From Panaeolus papilionaceus (lineage: Eukaryota > Basidiomycota > Agaricomycetes > Agaricales), in the NCBI GenBank assembly GCA_015501605.1, contig JADNRZ010000032.1, forward strand, positions 62,001 through 126,000: a stretch of 64,000 nt of DNA, written 5' to 3'. Under the pieces are notes generated by a model. The model saw nothing but the letters and a program-made list of their open reading frames with translations. It did no database searches and had not been told where the DNA came from. The position numbers and the translations under genes were made by a program. Below, piece after piece: positions 42,201-53,438 of this stretch; positions within the stretch are counted from its first letter, which is position 1, and each line of letters opens with the position of its first letter.

Positions 42201-44413
42201 TCATGCGAAGAAACTCGAAATTTCTGAAGGGATCATGAAAGGAAGATCTAACATACTATGCAAAGGTCCGGGGATACCCCTCGAGATGGGGTCCGCAGGG
42301 TTATCAGCAGAAGCAACATATACGAGCTTCGGGATGATAAACCGGGAGAGCAGGACGGAGTATGAGCGACGGATGGACAAGTTGATGTGAAGGTTGGGGC
42401 TGCGGCCCTTTATGATCGATCCGATGGTGCCCTGGTTATCTGAGTGGAGGACAACCTCGCAATCTCGGATGTCCATGGCCTCCAGATAGTAGATCGCGAA
42501 CTCGATAGCGAGTGTCTCAAGCCAGCAGATGCCTCTGCCAGCCGCGTCGCTGTGCCAGTTGTCCACAAGACGAAACGCCCTCCACTTGTCGTCAATGCAT
42601 ACTCCAATACCCCAAGAGGTGCTGGCATCTACATAGATAGCAAGAGTCGAGCATGGGCCTCGCGGATTGAGCTGGCGATAGAAGCCCTCCTCAGAGAGTA
42701 CTCTTCTCCACCAGGCGAGGTCAGAGATGAGTGAGCGGGGAGGGTGCCTGGTTATCCTCTCGTTGCCCTTGAAAGAGGCAGCAAAGTTAGACAACGAGGG
42801 GAGGTGCGATCTTCCTTCAAGGTGTACCACCGTGAGGTAGCACAAAGATCCGTGGATCTTGTTGACATCTATCAGATGGCAACCCTCGACCCTGCGGTCG
42901 AATTTGTCGATGAATGTCTCGACACGGAGTAGGAATTTCTTCCTTTTCTGATCGGGGACGGAAACCCGGTGGAGGACGAGGTCCCATGCAAGACCGATGA
43001 ATACTGTAGAGCTCGAGAAGAAAAGGTCACCCTTCTCTGGGTGCCATGGGATGCAGAGAGGGGAGATGCGGCGGAGTATCTCAGCGCGATCGTATGAGTA
43101 GCGGTAGGGACCATCAACGAATGGACCGTCGCTGACTGGATAGCGGAAGATTTTGAGGTCGTCCTCATATTTTAGAACGGGTTGGACTCCTTCGGCGATC
43201 CAGATGTCCACCGCGGCATTGGCGATCATGCCTGCGTTACTGCTGGCGCTGGCTAGCCCAAAAGGTACTGTGTGGTCTATGAAGAATTGACCCTTGACGG
43301 TACCCTCGAGGACGATCCAGGCTTTGTGGTCCGGGACCACAGGGCAGGTGCGGTGGAACTTTTCGATATCAAGCGTGCAGGCCTGCGTGCCTGGGGGTGA
43401 GCTTGCCACCTGCAAAATCAAACGGTCAGCATACGAGCTGGGAAAGTCGAGTGCGCAGGGCTCGCGCCCGTTCTGGCGCTGAACAGATGAGTCGGACTCA
43501 CCAGATCTGCGACCTGACACGCGGTGTCAAATCTGGTCGGGAAATCGTCCTTCTCGATGAAGGAGTTGACAGACGCGGCTGTCTTAGCGTCCTTGGAGAG
43601 GTGGCGACAAACTCGGAGTTTGTCGGGCTCTCCAGGCGCCTGGGGCTGAACGGCCACGATGAGTGGCGATGACTGGAAGGGACCACGCAGCGTCGCCTCC
43701 ACCTCGTCTCGGGTGAAGGGGCCTGACATGCGTCCGGCGGTTACTTCGGTTTCGATATATTTGTTGACTTCTTCTGGGTACATGCTGACTGAGTTGTGGT
43801 TACTGATAGTGACTGTCGAGTTGAGCTGGGGCATTCTTCCTAGGGGGAAACCATGGCGGAGGTTGGAGACGAGGTCGGGGTAGGCGCTGGTGAGTTGGTG
43901 TCTGTGTAGAAGTAGTTCGAAGGCATCTGGATTATAGGGAGTGACAATGCGAGAGAAAACGTCTGGGAGTATGTGGTGTGTAGGATCGAAAGGAGGGCGT
44001 GGATGAACAGAGGATGAGAGTGAGGGGTAGGCGAGTTTGCATGGCTTGGAGGCGAGAAGGAAAGCCTCAAGCCGTGGACTTGGAACATCGACCGGACTGA
44101 GCGTGGTGCTTTGAGTCCCCACAGTAGGAGCAGACGTGGATTCTGGCGTCGCTGTGGCTGCATGGTCCTCTGGGGGGGGTGTCTCCGTGCACGTTCCAGA
44201 TGATACAGATTTCTTTGTTCGCGGGGGTGAGGAGCTTGGAGTTCTCGTAGCGAGCGTAGGTGTCTGCACCGCTGGGGAACTTCTTGAGGCTGGAGGGGTG
44301 TTCCTTGAGGTTGTGGTCTGAGCTGTTGCAGACGAGGCATGACCCTTGAGCCTGTGCTTGTTTCCGAAAGGACTGGCCCGAGCCCCCGGATCTCTCTTTG
44401 CCCTTTCCAGCAC
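42201..44413 (-). CDS. Reverse transcriptase-RNase H of the retrotransposon
   Basis: Copies element RNA to DNA and degrades the template. Two exons on the minus strand, 44413-43502 and 43409-42201, joined in phase 0 by a 92-nt GT-AG intron (GTGAGT, TTTTGCAG); without splicing, the frame ends in a short unrelated tail. RT motifs: RLRVCR-type fingers (KLRVCRHLSKDAKTA), motif A TLDIEKFHRTCPV, the region QFFIDHTVPFGLASASSNAG, and motif C VLKYEDDLKIFR, giving YEDD in place of the usual YxDD (it fits YxDD). RNase H: IYVDASTSWGIGV, CWLETLAIEFAIYYLEA, VVLHSDNQGTIGSI, YVASADNPADPISRG. The exact start is uncertain: the frame overlaps the Gag gene by ~350 nt, so it may be reached by frameshift or reinitiation. 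Confidence 0.8.
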
Positions 44414-45485
44414 GACCCTGGCTACCCTGACCTTGGGAACCGTTGCTAGCCTGTCCCATGGCTGCCCTCAGCTCCTCGTGTGCCACCCTAAGGTCGTGGG
44501 TGTCCCTCATAGAGAACCACCTAGATATGTAGATGCTAGGGGATTCTCGCGTTTTGGTAGCGTGCCAGCTGAAACGCATCTCCGCTTCCATAGTCTTCCA
44601 GGAGGGGTAGTACTTCTCCGAGTCGTCTTGCGAGGTGAAGAAGTTGAAATGCTCCTTCCAAAGAGCTGTCCAGGATCCGCCACCCTGTTTGACGTCCCTG
44701 AGCTTCTGAAATTCGATCATGTTCTCCCGCGCCTCGAGGAACTGGGCATAGGTGAGACATCCGGGCTTCGTGTCGAGATCCTTGTGGAGGGCGTCTATGT
44801 CGATGATATTGGGATGCTTCCCAACTTCACCCTCGAGGAGAATTCCCTTGGAGGTGGGAAGACCTCCGGCCTGGTTTGCTGCAATGTAGATGAGGCAGCG
44901 CCTGAGGAAGAATTCGATGGGAAGCGCCACTCGAGACTCCGTGACAAACATGATCTCGGCAAAATTGATGGGTGTGGGGTCGCCCGGGATCCGAAGTGTG
45001 ATAAGATCGCCGTCCATACATTGCCTCTTCGAAAGCTTATCAGAGTTATCCTGACTGTTGTCTGATTTGCGTTTGGTGCTGTCGCGTCCTGTGATGAAAT
45101 CGGCGACTTTAGAGGCGATGTTGAGGGACAGGTACTGCTTGAGTAGGTCGAAAACCCCTGGCTTGGCGATCTCCTCGATCTCTTTGTCAGAGATGGTGAT
45201 GAAGGAGGCGGTTTCGGAAGGCGGGTTCTGGTAGTTTGCGTCTGCAGGGTCCAGCGCGAGTGCTCGGGGTCTTTCTGCGGCATACTCAATGCGCCTAAAA
45301 TTGTCGTTCTCGATCGCTTGATTCTTTTTTAGGCGCAATTGCAGGGGAAGGGCCTTGAGCATGAGGGATGTGGCGTCATCGATGTGTGTCTTCCTGGTTT
45401 TTTGGATGGGAGGTTGAGCTGGTGGGGTAGGAGGGGGAGGTGCTGGCCCTGGATTGCTGCCCGTTGGTGCTGCGGCTTGTGTCAT
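44067..45485 (-). CDS. Gag-like protein of the retrotransposon
   Basis: 472 residues. Proline-rich start (GPAPPPPTPPAQPPI), a helical capsid-like central region (for example LIYIAANQAGGLP, FLEARENMIEFQKLRDV, YYPSWKTMEAEMRFSWHA), then a Gly/Gln/Ser-rich basic hinge (GQGSQGRAGKGKERSGG) and two Cys/His clusters at the C-terminus, CLVCNSSDHNLKEH and CSYCGDSKHHAQSGRC, typical of nucleic-acid-binding zinc knuckles. ATG 45485 is the first in frame, about 230 bp from the 5' end of the element. Position and features support Gag; the sequence itself is not one I know. Confidence 0.7.
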   Translation of the reverse strand: MTQAAAPTGSNPGPAPPPPTPPAQPPIQKTRKTHIDDATSLMLKALPLQLRLKKNQAIENDNFRRIEYAAERPRALALDPADANYQNPPSETASFITISDKEIEEIAKPGVFDLLKQYLSLNIASKVADFITGRDSTKRKSDNSQDNSDKLSKRQCMDGDLITLRIPGDPTPINFAEIMFVTESRVALPIEFFLRRCLIYIAANQAGGLPTSKGILLEGEVGKHPNIIDIDALHKDLDTKPGCLTYAQFLEARENMIEFQKLRDVKQGGGSWTALWKEHFNFFTSQDDSEKYYPSWKTMEAEMRFSWHATKTRESPSIYISRWFSMRDTHDLRVAHEELRAAMGQASNGSQGQGSQGRAGKGKERSGGSGQSFRKQAQAQGSCLVCNSSDHNLKEHPSSLKKFPSGADTYARYENSKLLTPANKEICIIWNVHGDTPPRGPCSHSDARIHVCSYCGDSKHHAQSGRCSKSTA

Positions 45486-45644
45486 GTGCGCAGAGAGTTT
45501 TGATGAGCGGAAAAAAAGAAAATGGAGCTTTTATCGAGCTCTCTTTGACGATGCGTAAAATTTTTCGCTGCGAAAAAAGTTTCGAGAGAAAGAATGGGGT
45601 GGAAGGAGCGCGAAGGCGGCGTAACCCCACCCCGCGCGTCGGAT

Positions 45645-45670
45645 ATTTGGCTGCATCGATGCAGCCAAAT
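45645..45670. repeat. Perfect 26-bp palindrome in the retrotransposon leader
   Basis: ATTTGGCTGCATC is directly followed by its reverse complement GATGCAGCCAAAT. A second small hairpin, GATGAGGC-TTC-GCCTCATC, lies at the 5' terminus near 45710-45730. Confidence 0.9.
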
Positions 45671-45712
45671 GATGACACGCTTATGCTTACTCACTGCATC
45701 TTATCCTCTGAT

Positions 45713-46209
45713 GAGGCTTCGCCTCATCCCGGAATTAGTTTAGGAGTGGGCGGCATTTACGCTACCTTTGATGGTAACAATAGTCGTTACTTAGGTTTGT
45801 CTGATAATCGATTCTCCGTGTGAGTATATTTATCTTTGTCGGTCCATAATGCACGTTTCTGTTACCTCCCTTGTATTGCATTCTCCAATCTGGTGCTCTT
45901 ACTTTCGTGCTGCTTCTGCGGAGTTCTTTCGTTCATGGATCTTGTATGGTCGTGCGGACCCCTACTACTACTGGGTGCCATTGAAGGAGTGTGAGGACAT
46001 GTGCTTCTGACATGAATTAGCTTGAAGCAACGGTCATCCCATTTTCCATTTCAAGCGCTATCTTTACCGCTAGACTGCTTGTGTTCCTTACTTTTGAATA
46101 ATGTACAACGTGCACGACCAAAAAGTTTCTTTTTCCACGTGACTTATGTAATTGGAATGAATTACCGCTACTAGTACTACCGACGAGGACGACACAGGGC
46201 GTTAAACTT
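45713..46209. other. Spacer right of the retrotransposon
   Basis: No exon recognised. It contains the 3' end of the following minus-strand gene at its right edge. Confidence 0.4.
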
Positions 46210-47368
46210 TCAGATCGTCATCTTTTTCATCCGTTCGACTTCCCCTTCTTCTACCTCCATGTCTGATTCACATTCAATGTACTTTCTTTTCACGTTTTTA
46301 GGCCTGTCCTGCGATTTGGACCCCCTCTTCTCCTCGTCCAATTTTTGCCGTGCACGCTGTTTTGCTTTCAGTAGATCGTCCTGTGGTTGGTTGTCTGATG
46401 TCCTTACCTGTTGTGCATCGCTGCTGACCTTAGCCAGTACGCGTAGAATCAAGTATGGCCTGTACTCGTTCTGATTAACCCTAAAACATGCAAATGCTAC
46501 CTCTGCTTCCACGACATCTCCTTCTTCAAATTCTTCCGGGTTGCACTTCGTATATCTGCGACAATTGCCATTTTAAATCTGACATCGGTTCTTGTTTGTC
46601 GTTCACTTACCTAGCCCCTCCCTCTGTCCGATATTCCTTCCTGCAATACTGAACAATGTTGTCTGCGGTGGATATATACTCCCCTCCCCTGCTGTCTTCA
46701 AGAATATGGTATGGGTCTATGTTTCGAGGGAATCTTTCATGAACGCCTGAGGGGTCTTCTGTGCGTCGCGTAAAATATCGGCAATGCATCTCCATAGCCT
46801 GATGACCATCGTACTGTAACTTTGTTGGAGACTGCACCAACAATGGAGACAAGTGTGCACGGAATCTCTCTGTCACTACCTCTAGCTTTTTTGTCATGCT
46901 CTCGAATACACCATGGCCCATATCGGTCAGCTGGACGTACTGCTTCCAGATCTTGGGTCCCCGGATTCTGCATAGAAGTTATTGTATCGTGAATGATGAC
47001 TGGATATAAACGGTTACCCACATTTTTCTGGTGACTGGTGGCAGCTTCCTTGTGCATATAATTCCCAGTACGCGAGCGGTGACTTCCTCCGTATCGTCTT
47101 CCTCCTTTCCCGTCTGCTTGACCAGCTTAAATGACTGCATGTGTTTGTGTATGTCGACCTTGTCCAACTGATACTTAATGAATACACGCATTGCATCATA
47201 ATACTGGTGGCGTACCTTCATTTCGTGAAGCATTGGTGTCTGAGCGTCATCGCTAGCTTGTTGGTCTAATGTCTGCGAGATTACTTTTCCTACGGATGGT
47301 TTAGTATCTGTATTCAAATGTCGTTGCTTTCACTCACTCGCTTCATCTGCGTCGTAAAATCTGTTCAT
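46210..47368 (-). CDS. Uncharacterised protein of an agaric accessory family
   Basis: Minus-strand gene. The likely start is ATG 47368 (MNRFYDADEA), joined over a very short (30-nt) intron to KPSVGKVISQTLDQQASDD; this first junction is doubtful. An intron (donor after VTRK, ~47023; acceptor CTATGCAG at ~46974) leads into IRGPKIWKQYVQLTDMGHG, then VFESMTKKLEVVTERFRAHL and DPYHILEDSRGGEYISTADN. A last intron at ~46616-46555 leads into CNPEEFEEGDVVEAEVAFAC and RPYLILRVLAKV. The tail is highly charged and nuclear-signal-like (KNVKRKYIE). The EGDxVEA-F block is a motif I associate with hypothetical proteins common in transposon-rich agaric loci; no function is known. It could be a DNA-binding accessory protein, which is only a guess. 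Confidence 0.5.
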
Positions 47369-47961
47369 GCTGGTGGTTTCAGTAACAGTGACGTGGCTCA
47401 ATGGCGCGTCTCAGAATGTGGCTCTTCGGTCTGTCCATATGTAGTCTGCTGTGTATCTGGCTCAAACATATTCCCCCCTGATAATCGACAGTGTCCCCTT
47501 GTTGTCACCCTCCTTCGGTTCAACCGATCATTTTGGACCCTGAATTGATTAACAGCATTGTTGGCGCCGCCGTGGCTCACGCTACGTTGCCAAATAGCCT
47601 GATGATCCTTCGCCCACCTAATTTCTTTTTTAGGGTGATCCCGCCTTTTACTGTCATTCTTCACCTTCATCCGCCTCTGACTCAACGATATCTATTGCTC
47701 GGCTCTGTAACCCTCGATCAACAATTGCCCCTTTCCCTCTCATGCCGCTTCCGAAATATGGACGAAAATTGCTGTTTGTACTCAGCATTTATTACCGTCG
47801 ACAGGAGTCTGCCTATTTTTCTCTTAATTTTTAAAATTTAATTGAATCGCCAAAACACCCTTTCCGGTCAAGTATAAATAGACCCTTTATTCCTTCATCA
47901 TTGACAAGGTCTCTTCGCCTCCTATACTCTTGCAACTCATAACTCGTGCTTGTATTCCAAC

Positions 47962-50797
47962 ATGTCTCCTGCTCAATATTCCTCCATCGACGATATCGCA
48001 TCTGCTGGTCATCTTACCAGGTAACCTGTCTTATGACACGTTCAATACTGGACTTATGGCTCACTCCTCCTTAGGGTCCAGCCAAACGCCCAGCCTCCCG
48101 CTAGTCCATCAGGAGGTCAGCCCAATCTCATTCACAATCAGCTCACACCTGGTGTTACCTTCGATCAGTATGTCCGTTGTCTGGTTGCCCATCGTTTATA
48201 CCCTGACCGGTGCTTATAGAGCAGATTCATCGGCGTCATTGACATCGTCCCCGGAGGGCTTAGTGTAAGTCGATGTACTGTGTATAAATTTCGTGGACTC
48301 ACTTTCCATCAAGTGACCGACCCCTTGATGCCAATGATACCATGTATCATGGCCGTTCCACGAAGTCTCGTGTCAAGGCCGCCCAAACGAAGCGAGAGGG
48401 CGTTCCTCTACAGACTCGACGCTCAACTCGGTGTGTCCATTCGCCCTTATATCTCTCATCCCTGCTTATTTTTTCATAGTGCAAAGAATCCTGCAGCTCC
48501 GCCCGATCCTCCCAAGCCTACCCCCTCTTCTCGTAAGAGGAACAATTCCTCAAATCGCGCTGGTGCTCCTTCCAAACGACCTAGAAAGTCTGCCAACACT
48601 ACCTCTTCGGTCGATCATAAAGCAGACGTCATACAAGATGACAACCACAGTGCTTGTTCTGATGGCTCTGATGCTATTTTGGACAAGTACGACTTCAATG
48701 ATACCTTTATGTGAGTGGCATACTTGATTATAAATTGAGCTGTAATAACACCAAGCAGTGATGACAGTCAGGCCCCCACTTCTGCCATGGAAGGTGTTCA
48801 GGTTGCCGGTCTGGATGACGGTCATGATAGGTGCGTGATGGTGCTTGCTCATTCTCTGTCCAGGTCCATTGAATATCCCGCCGTTTAGTGATGGCTCCTT
48901 CTACGTCGATGAAAGTGGGGGTAACATCTCCAATCCAACACTATCTGACACGCCTCCCCCTCTGGAATCATCGCCCGATCCTTCGACGTCTATGGTGGCC
49001 ATGCAGCACAGGAATGCAGCTGCTACCACCGATTCCACTGAAAGCGACCTATTTGAGTCCTTCCTTGCGAAATTGCGCAAAGAACCCGCTGTATTTTTCG
49101 CTCTCGCTGATCGCTTTTTCAAAAATGAGTCCTCGAGTCAAAGGTATTGACGTCTATTTATCATGCAAATGTACTTACATTTTCTGCATTGTAGGACTGC
49201 TGCTCCCGCATTAGCATCGCCCTTCACCATGAGTAACAGCCTTTATTCCTCCGTGGGACAGGCCCGCACCAGTGTACGTGAAAGTTTTGATCTCAACTTT
49301 ACTCTGCTCATCACTTTAGCTCGTACAGACACAGGAGACCTCTGCTTCTACTGTGGCGCCCTCTCAAGTCGGCGATAGGTCTTTTCACTCACCGCGCACC
49401 CCACAGCGCCCGACTGCTGCTTCTCGATCAACCATTGCATCCCAGATCATGACAACAACTGATGGACCATCTCCTTCAGATGTCCATGAGAATGCTCCAG
49501 CTTTGTCTGCTGCAGTCTCCATGCAATCCTCAATCGTTTCTCCTGTCACTCCCCAGCGCTCCATTTCTAACGCCCCCCCTCTATCCATGAAGGACATGGT
49601 GCGCAACAATTCCCCAGGTTCTGGCCCCAGTCCTTCGCGGTCTACCGGCTCCGGCTCCTTCCAGAAGTGCACTCGCTTACCGTCCAAGTGTGAGGTCAAC
49701 AACCCAAAGCTCTATGATCCCTTGCTTGCTGAGACTTATTCTAATTTGCCACCACTTCGGTGAGTCTTTTGTGATACAGTTTGCCTGTATTCTGACATGA
49801 TGAACAGGCCAGGGACTCTCATTCCATGGTCAGGCTTTCCTGGCCCGGGGAACTGTACATTTTCCGCTTGGGGCGATCAATGCCCTAATATGGCTGGACA
49901 GTAAGTCCCTCCTTCAATTACCTTCATAGTGTCACTCTAAATCGATCATTTCTTAGGATGGCAATGTCCGCCCTCTTGTTTGTGATGTGCCAAGACTTGA
50001 TAAACCCTTCACGGGCTTCTCCTCTTGCCGTTCATTTACGCCAGGTTCGAACAAAACAGAACACTCGGTTGAACGTTTATAGAGGTGATAAACCCATGAT
50101 TGGTGTTTCTTGTGGTTTTGTGACCGAGTCTCAGCTACTCACCCCAGCGGATACTGGCCTTCGCCAAAAGTACCTACGCATGATATTGCATACGCAGGAG
50201 TGGGAAAGGTTTACCTCCTGGGCGTGCATGGTATTTGGATATAACGCGCTTCATGCTCAGCTTGCAGCCGACGCTCTTGAATTTCAAACCCGTCCTCTGT
50301 ATAACAATAGTAGGTCTATGGCCCCTTTTTGGCGATTTTCGTTAATCACAGTTACCCATTTTAGATGGCGACGACACACAAACGACTACTGTTGCATCTG
50401 GCATGTTTAGAAGCTCCAAGGGGTCCACAAGTGCTGGGACAGGCAAACCTCGTGCCTTTGGAGATCCTATGAGTCTGGGTCCAGACGACGACGGTGCGTT
50501 CTTTCTATATTTCAGTCCATGACGATTTCGATCCTTCGTGTAGTGCCGATCTATGACGCTCGCAATACTGTCTTCAATTTTGAAACAGATCTCCCAAAGC
50601 TTGCGACTATGCTCCCGCGATGGCAAGGAGAGGTTCCCCATGGTTCTTTCGCTGTTGTCGGATATTGCCTGGCTGTCCACCAACCACTCCTCAAGAAGAC
50701 GCTAAATCTCAAGTGTTATATTCGATGGGTCATCCTTCTGGGTGTTCCAGATGGGGATTTGGCACTGGAAATGGCTGATGAGAACGATTTTGAGTAA
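47962..50797 (+). CDS. Uncharacterised multi-exon protein with a conserved C-terminal domain
   Basis: About eleven exons can be joined in phase from MSPAQYSSIDDIASAGHL (ATG 47962) to the stop at 50797. The N-terminal two thirds is low-complexity, Pro/Ser/Thr-rich and probably disordered, with basic patches (PKPTPSSRKRNNSSN, KRPRKSAN). A conserved region starts at LPSKCEVNNPKLYDPLLA and continues RPGTLIPWSGFPGPGNCTFS, INPSRASPLAVHLRQVRTKQ and QEWERFTSWACMVFGYNA. The last exon reads VPIYDARNTVFNFETDLPKL, LPRWQGEVPHGSFAVVGY and YIRWVILLGVPDGDLALE. I recognise the last two blocks only as recurring in uncharacterised agaric proteins. All introns are 45-60 nt with GT-AG ends. The next gene on the same strand starts 365 bp downstream. 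Confidence 0.6.
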
Positions 50798-51161
50798 AAT
50801 ACCGATACTATTTTTCACTAATTATGTCTCTTTCTCTCGTTTAATATCCGTTCTTTAAATATATCTGGTTTTATATGGCTCTATACGATCCTATTTAACA
50901 TTATCGCGACTTTTCTCATTTTCACATAAGTTAAAGTGATCAAAGACTGAGCAGGGGTCTATTCTAGACATATAAGACAATGACGTTGTAAGAAACTGAG
51001 GACCTGGTGTCGTTGTTTCACCTTTACTTTGTCTTCCCCTTCCATTTGATTACAATTCATGTTACGGATATGCCGCACTACCAGGTCAATGATCCCTTGC
51101 CAACCCCCATCCCTAATATTATGTCTGTAATTTTCATCTGTTTCCTGACTGCCCGCCATTT

Positions 51162-52366
51162 ATGCGAACTCATCCCTTCATTAGAACTGATCATCTTGCG
51201 GACGAGGTTTTCGACTACTTCCATGTGCAAAGCTTATTGACATGGGCATCTCTTAATCATCAAGAACAAGGTCGTGTTGCGATGTACTTCAGACGTCGAT
51301 TTAACTACCATCGCCTACTCAGCCGGTGGTTTGATGGACTCAAGTTATGGCACTTCCGTGCTGTTCAGCGACAAACAGGGGCTGTTATATCCGGCTCCAC
51401 AGCTTTGGCTTTTCTTGACCGGCGGGACTTTGGCATGGACACTGACCTAGATATCTACGTCACGGAAGGTTATGAAGGTCCGCTGTTGACCCTTTTGGCG
51501 GAGTGCAGGTACAATCGTCACCACAACCTGCCATCCCGCCGAATTTGTAGTACAGACTGGGAAACCGAACCGGGGACCATACCCCGTTCACTCACAGGCA
51601 ATCCTGATGACTATCCAGATCTACCCTTCACTAGGGTCATCAGCATGAGGCACGACATAACAGGCGGCAAAATCCAGGTTATGCTCTGTCGTGTCAACCC
51701 TGTTCATGCTATACTTCAGTTTCATTCATGTGCGTAATTTGGTCAACTATGCATTGATCGCATTCATCGACATATCCTATATTAGCATGTGTCATGAATC
51801 TAATCACAGACTCCATGGCATACTGTCTTTTCCCTAAAGGCACTCTAATTAAGAGGGTCGCTTTCAAGTCTGACATCGAGCACAGGCACGACGACCATGC
51901 TCTCAACAAATATAGGGCAAGGGGATGGAATATCATCGATTCATTGTCAAGTGAACCATCAGACTCTCCCATTGTGACCTCTTTTTTTTATGGGACAAGA
52001 AATGTGGGGGATGGGCAAACATGGAAATTTCGATTGTGGCCAGAGATGCCTGTGGACGATCAACGGCTCCTCGAAAACAATTCATGGACCACCTTAAGGA
52101 TTGACCGCAATCCTGGTGTTACGTCTATGTATCAAAGATTGTATCCGCAGTCGTTGCGCCATACTTATCTGGTGGCCAACAACGATTGGCTCTGGTTCCT
52201 CGTTCGAATTTTTGCAGACTCAGAAGATCCTCCACATTGTATGATTAGGCACGTATCACTTACCTATGAGTAAAGACCCCCACTGAAAAATTTATCCAGC
52301 TATGCACGCGATAAAGAACTGCATGGGTGGGTGTCTTGGTTGCAAAGTGGTGGTCTGGAACAGTAG
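51162..52366 (+). CDS. Nucleotidyltransferase-fold protein with an F-box-like N-terminus
   Basis: The N-terminus (HLADEVFDYFHVQSLLTWAS) resembles an F-box. It is followed by AVISGSTALAFLDRRDFGMD and TDLDIYVTEGYEG, the GS...DxD signature of the minimal nucleotidyltransferase (Pol beta-like) fold: Gly-Ser, then the Asp pair in DTDLDIYV that would bind metal-nucleotide. Exons: 51162-51730 and 51786 onward. The frame can end at 52273 (RHVSLTYE), or a GC-AG intron 52249-52299 can join SYARDKELHGWVSWLQSGG, ending at 52366, which reads more like a real C-terminus. An upstream ATG at 51070 with an intron gives a frame break, so ATG 51162 is preferred. Substrate unknown; family members are numerous in agarics. 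Whether it is catalytically active cannot be judged from the sequence. Confidence 0.6.
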
Positions 52367-53438
52367 TTTTTTTTTCATGTCTCTCCTCATTCACGTTCAC
52401 TTACTTCTTCACTATTGTAACAATACGTGATTTGATCAGGCCAGATATTAAACCCTTTTACATAACACCCAGTTTAGTACCAAGATGAGGCATGAACCAT
52501 TTGCTGATCGCATTTGAACACTCATCATACAATGGAAATCAATGTCCATAGTTAATCTCTAGCGCGGAAAGCGATAATATTTCGAGACTCACATGATAAT
52601 ACAGGCAAGTGCCATCGCTCCCCCACACTCTGATACCAACTCTATTATTGCTCTGTTGATAGGCCACGTGAAGCCGGAAAGAGATAATAGAGTGAGACCC
52701 ACACGACTAATGTTGGAAATGTACAAGTCAGTAGGACCAAGTCCGACGACAATGGCTTCTACGGGCTTGGGAAGGACGGCGACTCATACGACGATCTTTC
52801 AACGTACAGGGCCGAAACGGTCATAAACAGCGCAGAAGTGACTTCGATGATTTGACGTCAGAGGATGAAGCCATTCAATTTCAAAGTCAGTGAATGGCTA
52901 ATTCAAACTCAGCAACTCAGAACCAAGTCCGCTCAATCCGTGAAGACGGATCTGGTCCTTCCGAAACTAGGCACAATTGTCTGGATAATATGTGCACCAG
53001 GCGGAGCGGCAAGGGTGATTGGTCACGGAACGGAAGGGGAAGGGAGACGGAAAAAGACGTCGATGCAAGGGATCATATTGAGGGAGTATGGGCCAAACGA
53101 GGTGCAAAATTCGCATGAAGCAGTGTACATGCCCTTAGACCGACACGCGCGCTTCGAGAGAATAGCCTACAATTACTGATCTGAGTGTATATATAACACA
53201 AATCTAATTTAGTCTCGCATCGTCACTCACCCTCATTTCACCCATTCTTCTCATCCCTCTTTTCTCAACGCGATGCCTGGTTGATCCAAGGAAAAGTACT
53301 TCAATTTCGTTCATGGCCAATGTCACGTGCATGACACAAAATTTCTTTTTTGCACTGCCACTTTGTTGATACTTTGTTGCATTGATCGACAAAGAGTTCG
53401 CCAGCAAATCGTTTCATAGTACTAAATTCATCCCTTTC
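52367..53438. other. Spacer with weak coding remnants
   Basis: No intact gene. Short plus-strand pieces (for example SDFDDLTSEDEAIQFQ near 52840 and a 74-codon frame at 52894-53118) have coding-like composition but cannot be joined, so they may be remnants. Confidence 0.35.

Larger units (their letters stand above)
39864..45712 (-). mobile_element. Tyrosine-recombinase retrotransposon (DIRS/Ngaro class), apparently complete
   Basis: 5.85 kb, minus-strand oriented, with Gag-like, RT-RNase H and tyrosine recombinase genes in that order, all open. There is no integrase, protease or methyltransferase, which favours the Ngaro/DIRS class. The ends carry short inverted similarity: GAGGATAAGATG (5' end, read on the minus strand, ~45712) and GAGATAAGATAT (39864, plus strand). 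Boundaries were estimated by comparing with the deletion derivative at 14228-14815. The 5' leader holds a perfect 26-bp palindrome. Between 37.8 and 39.9 kb and to the right of 45.7 kb no further copy is seen. Confidence 0.8.

Noticed and set aside
44136..45065. Plus-strand frames opposite the Gag gene
   Set aside because: Complement of the Gag-like coding region; no motifs and no splice context.
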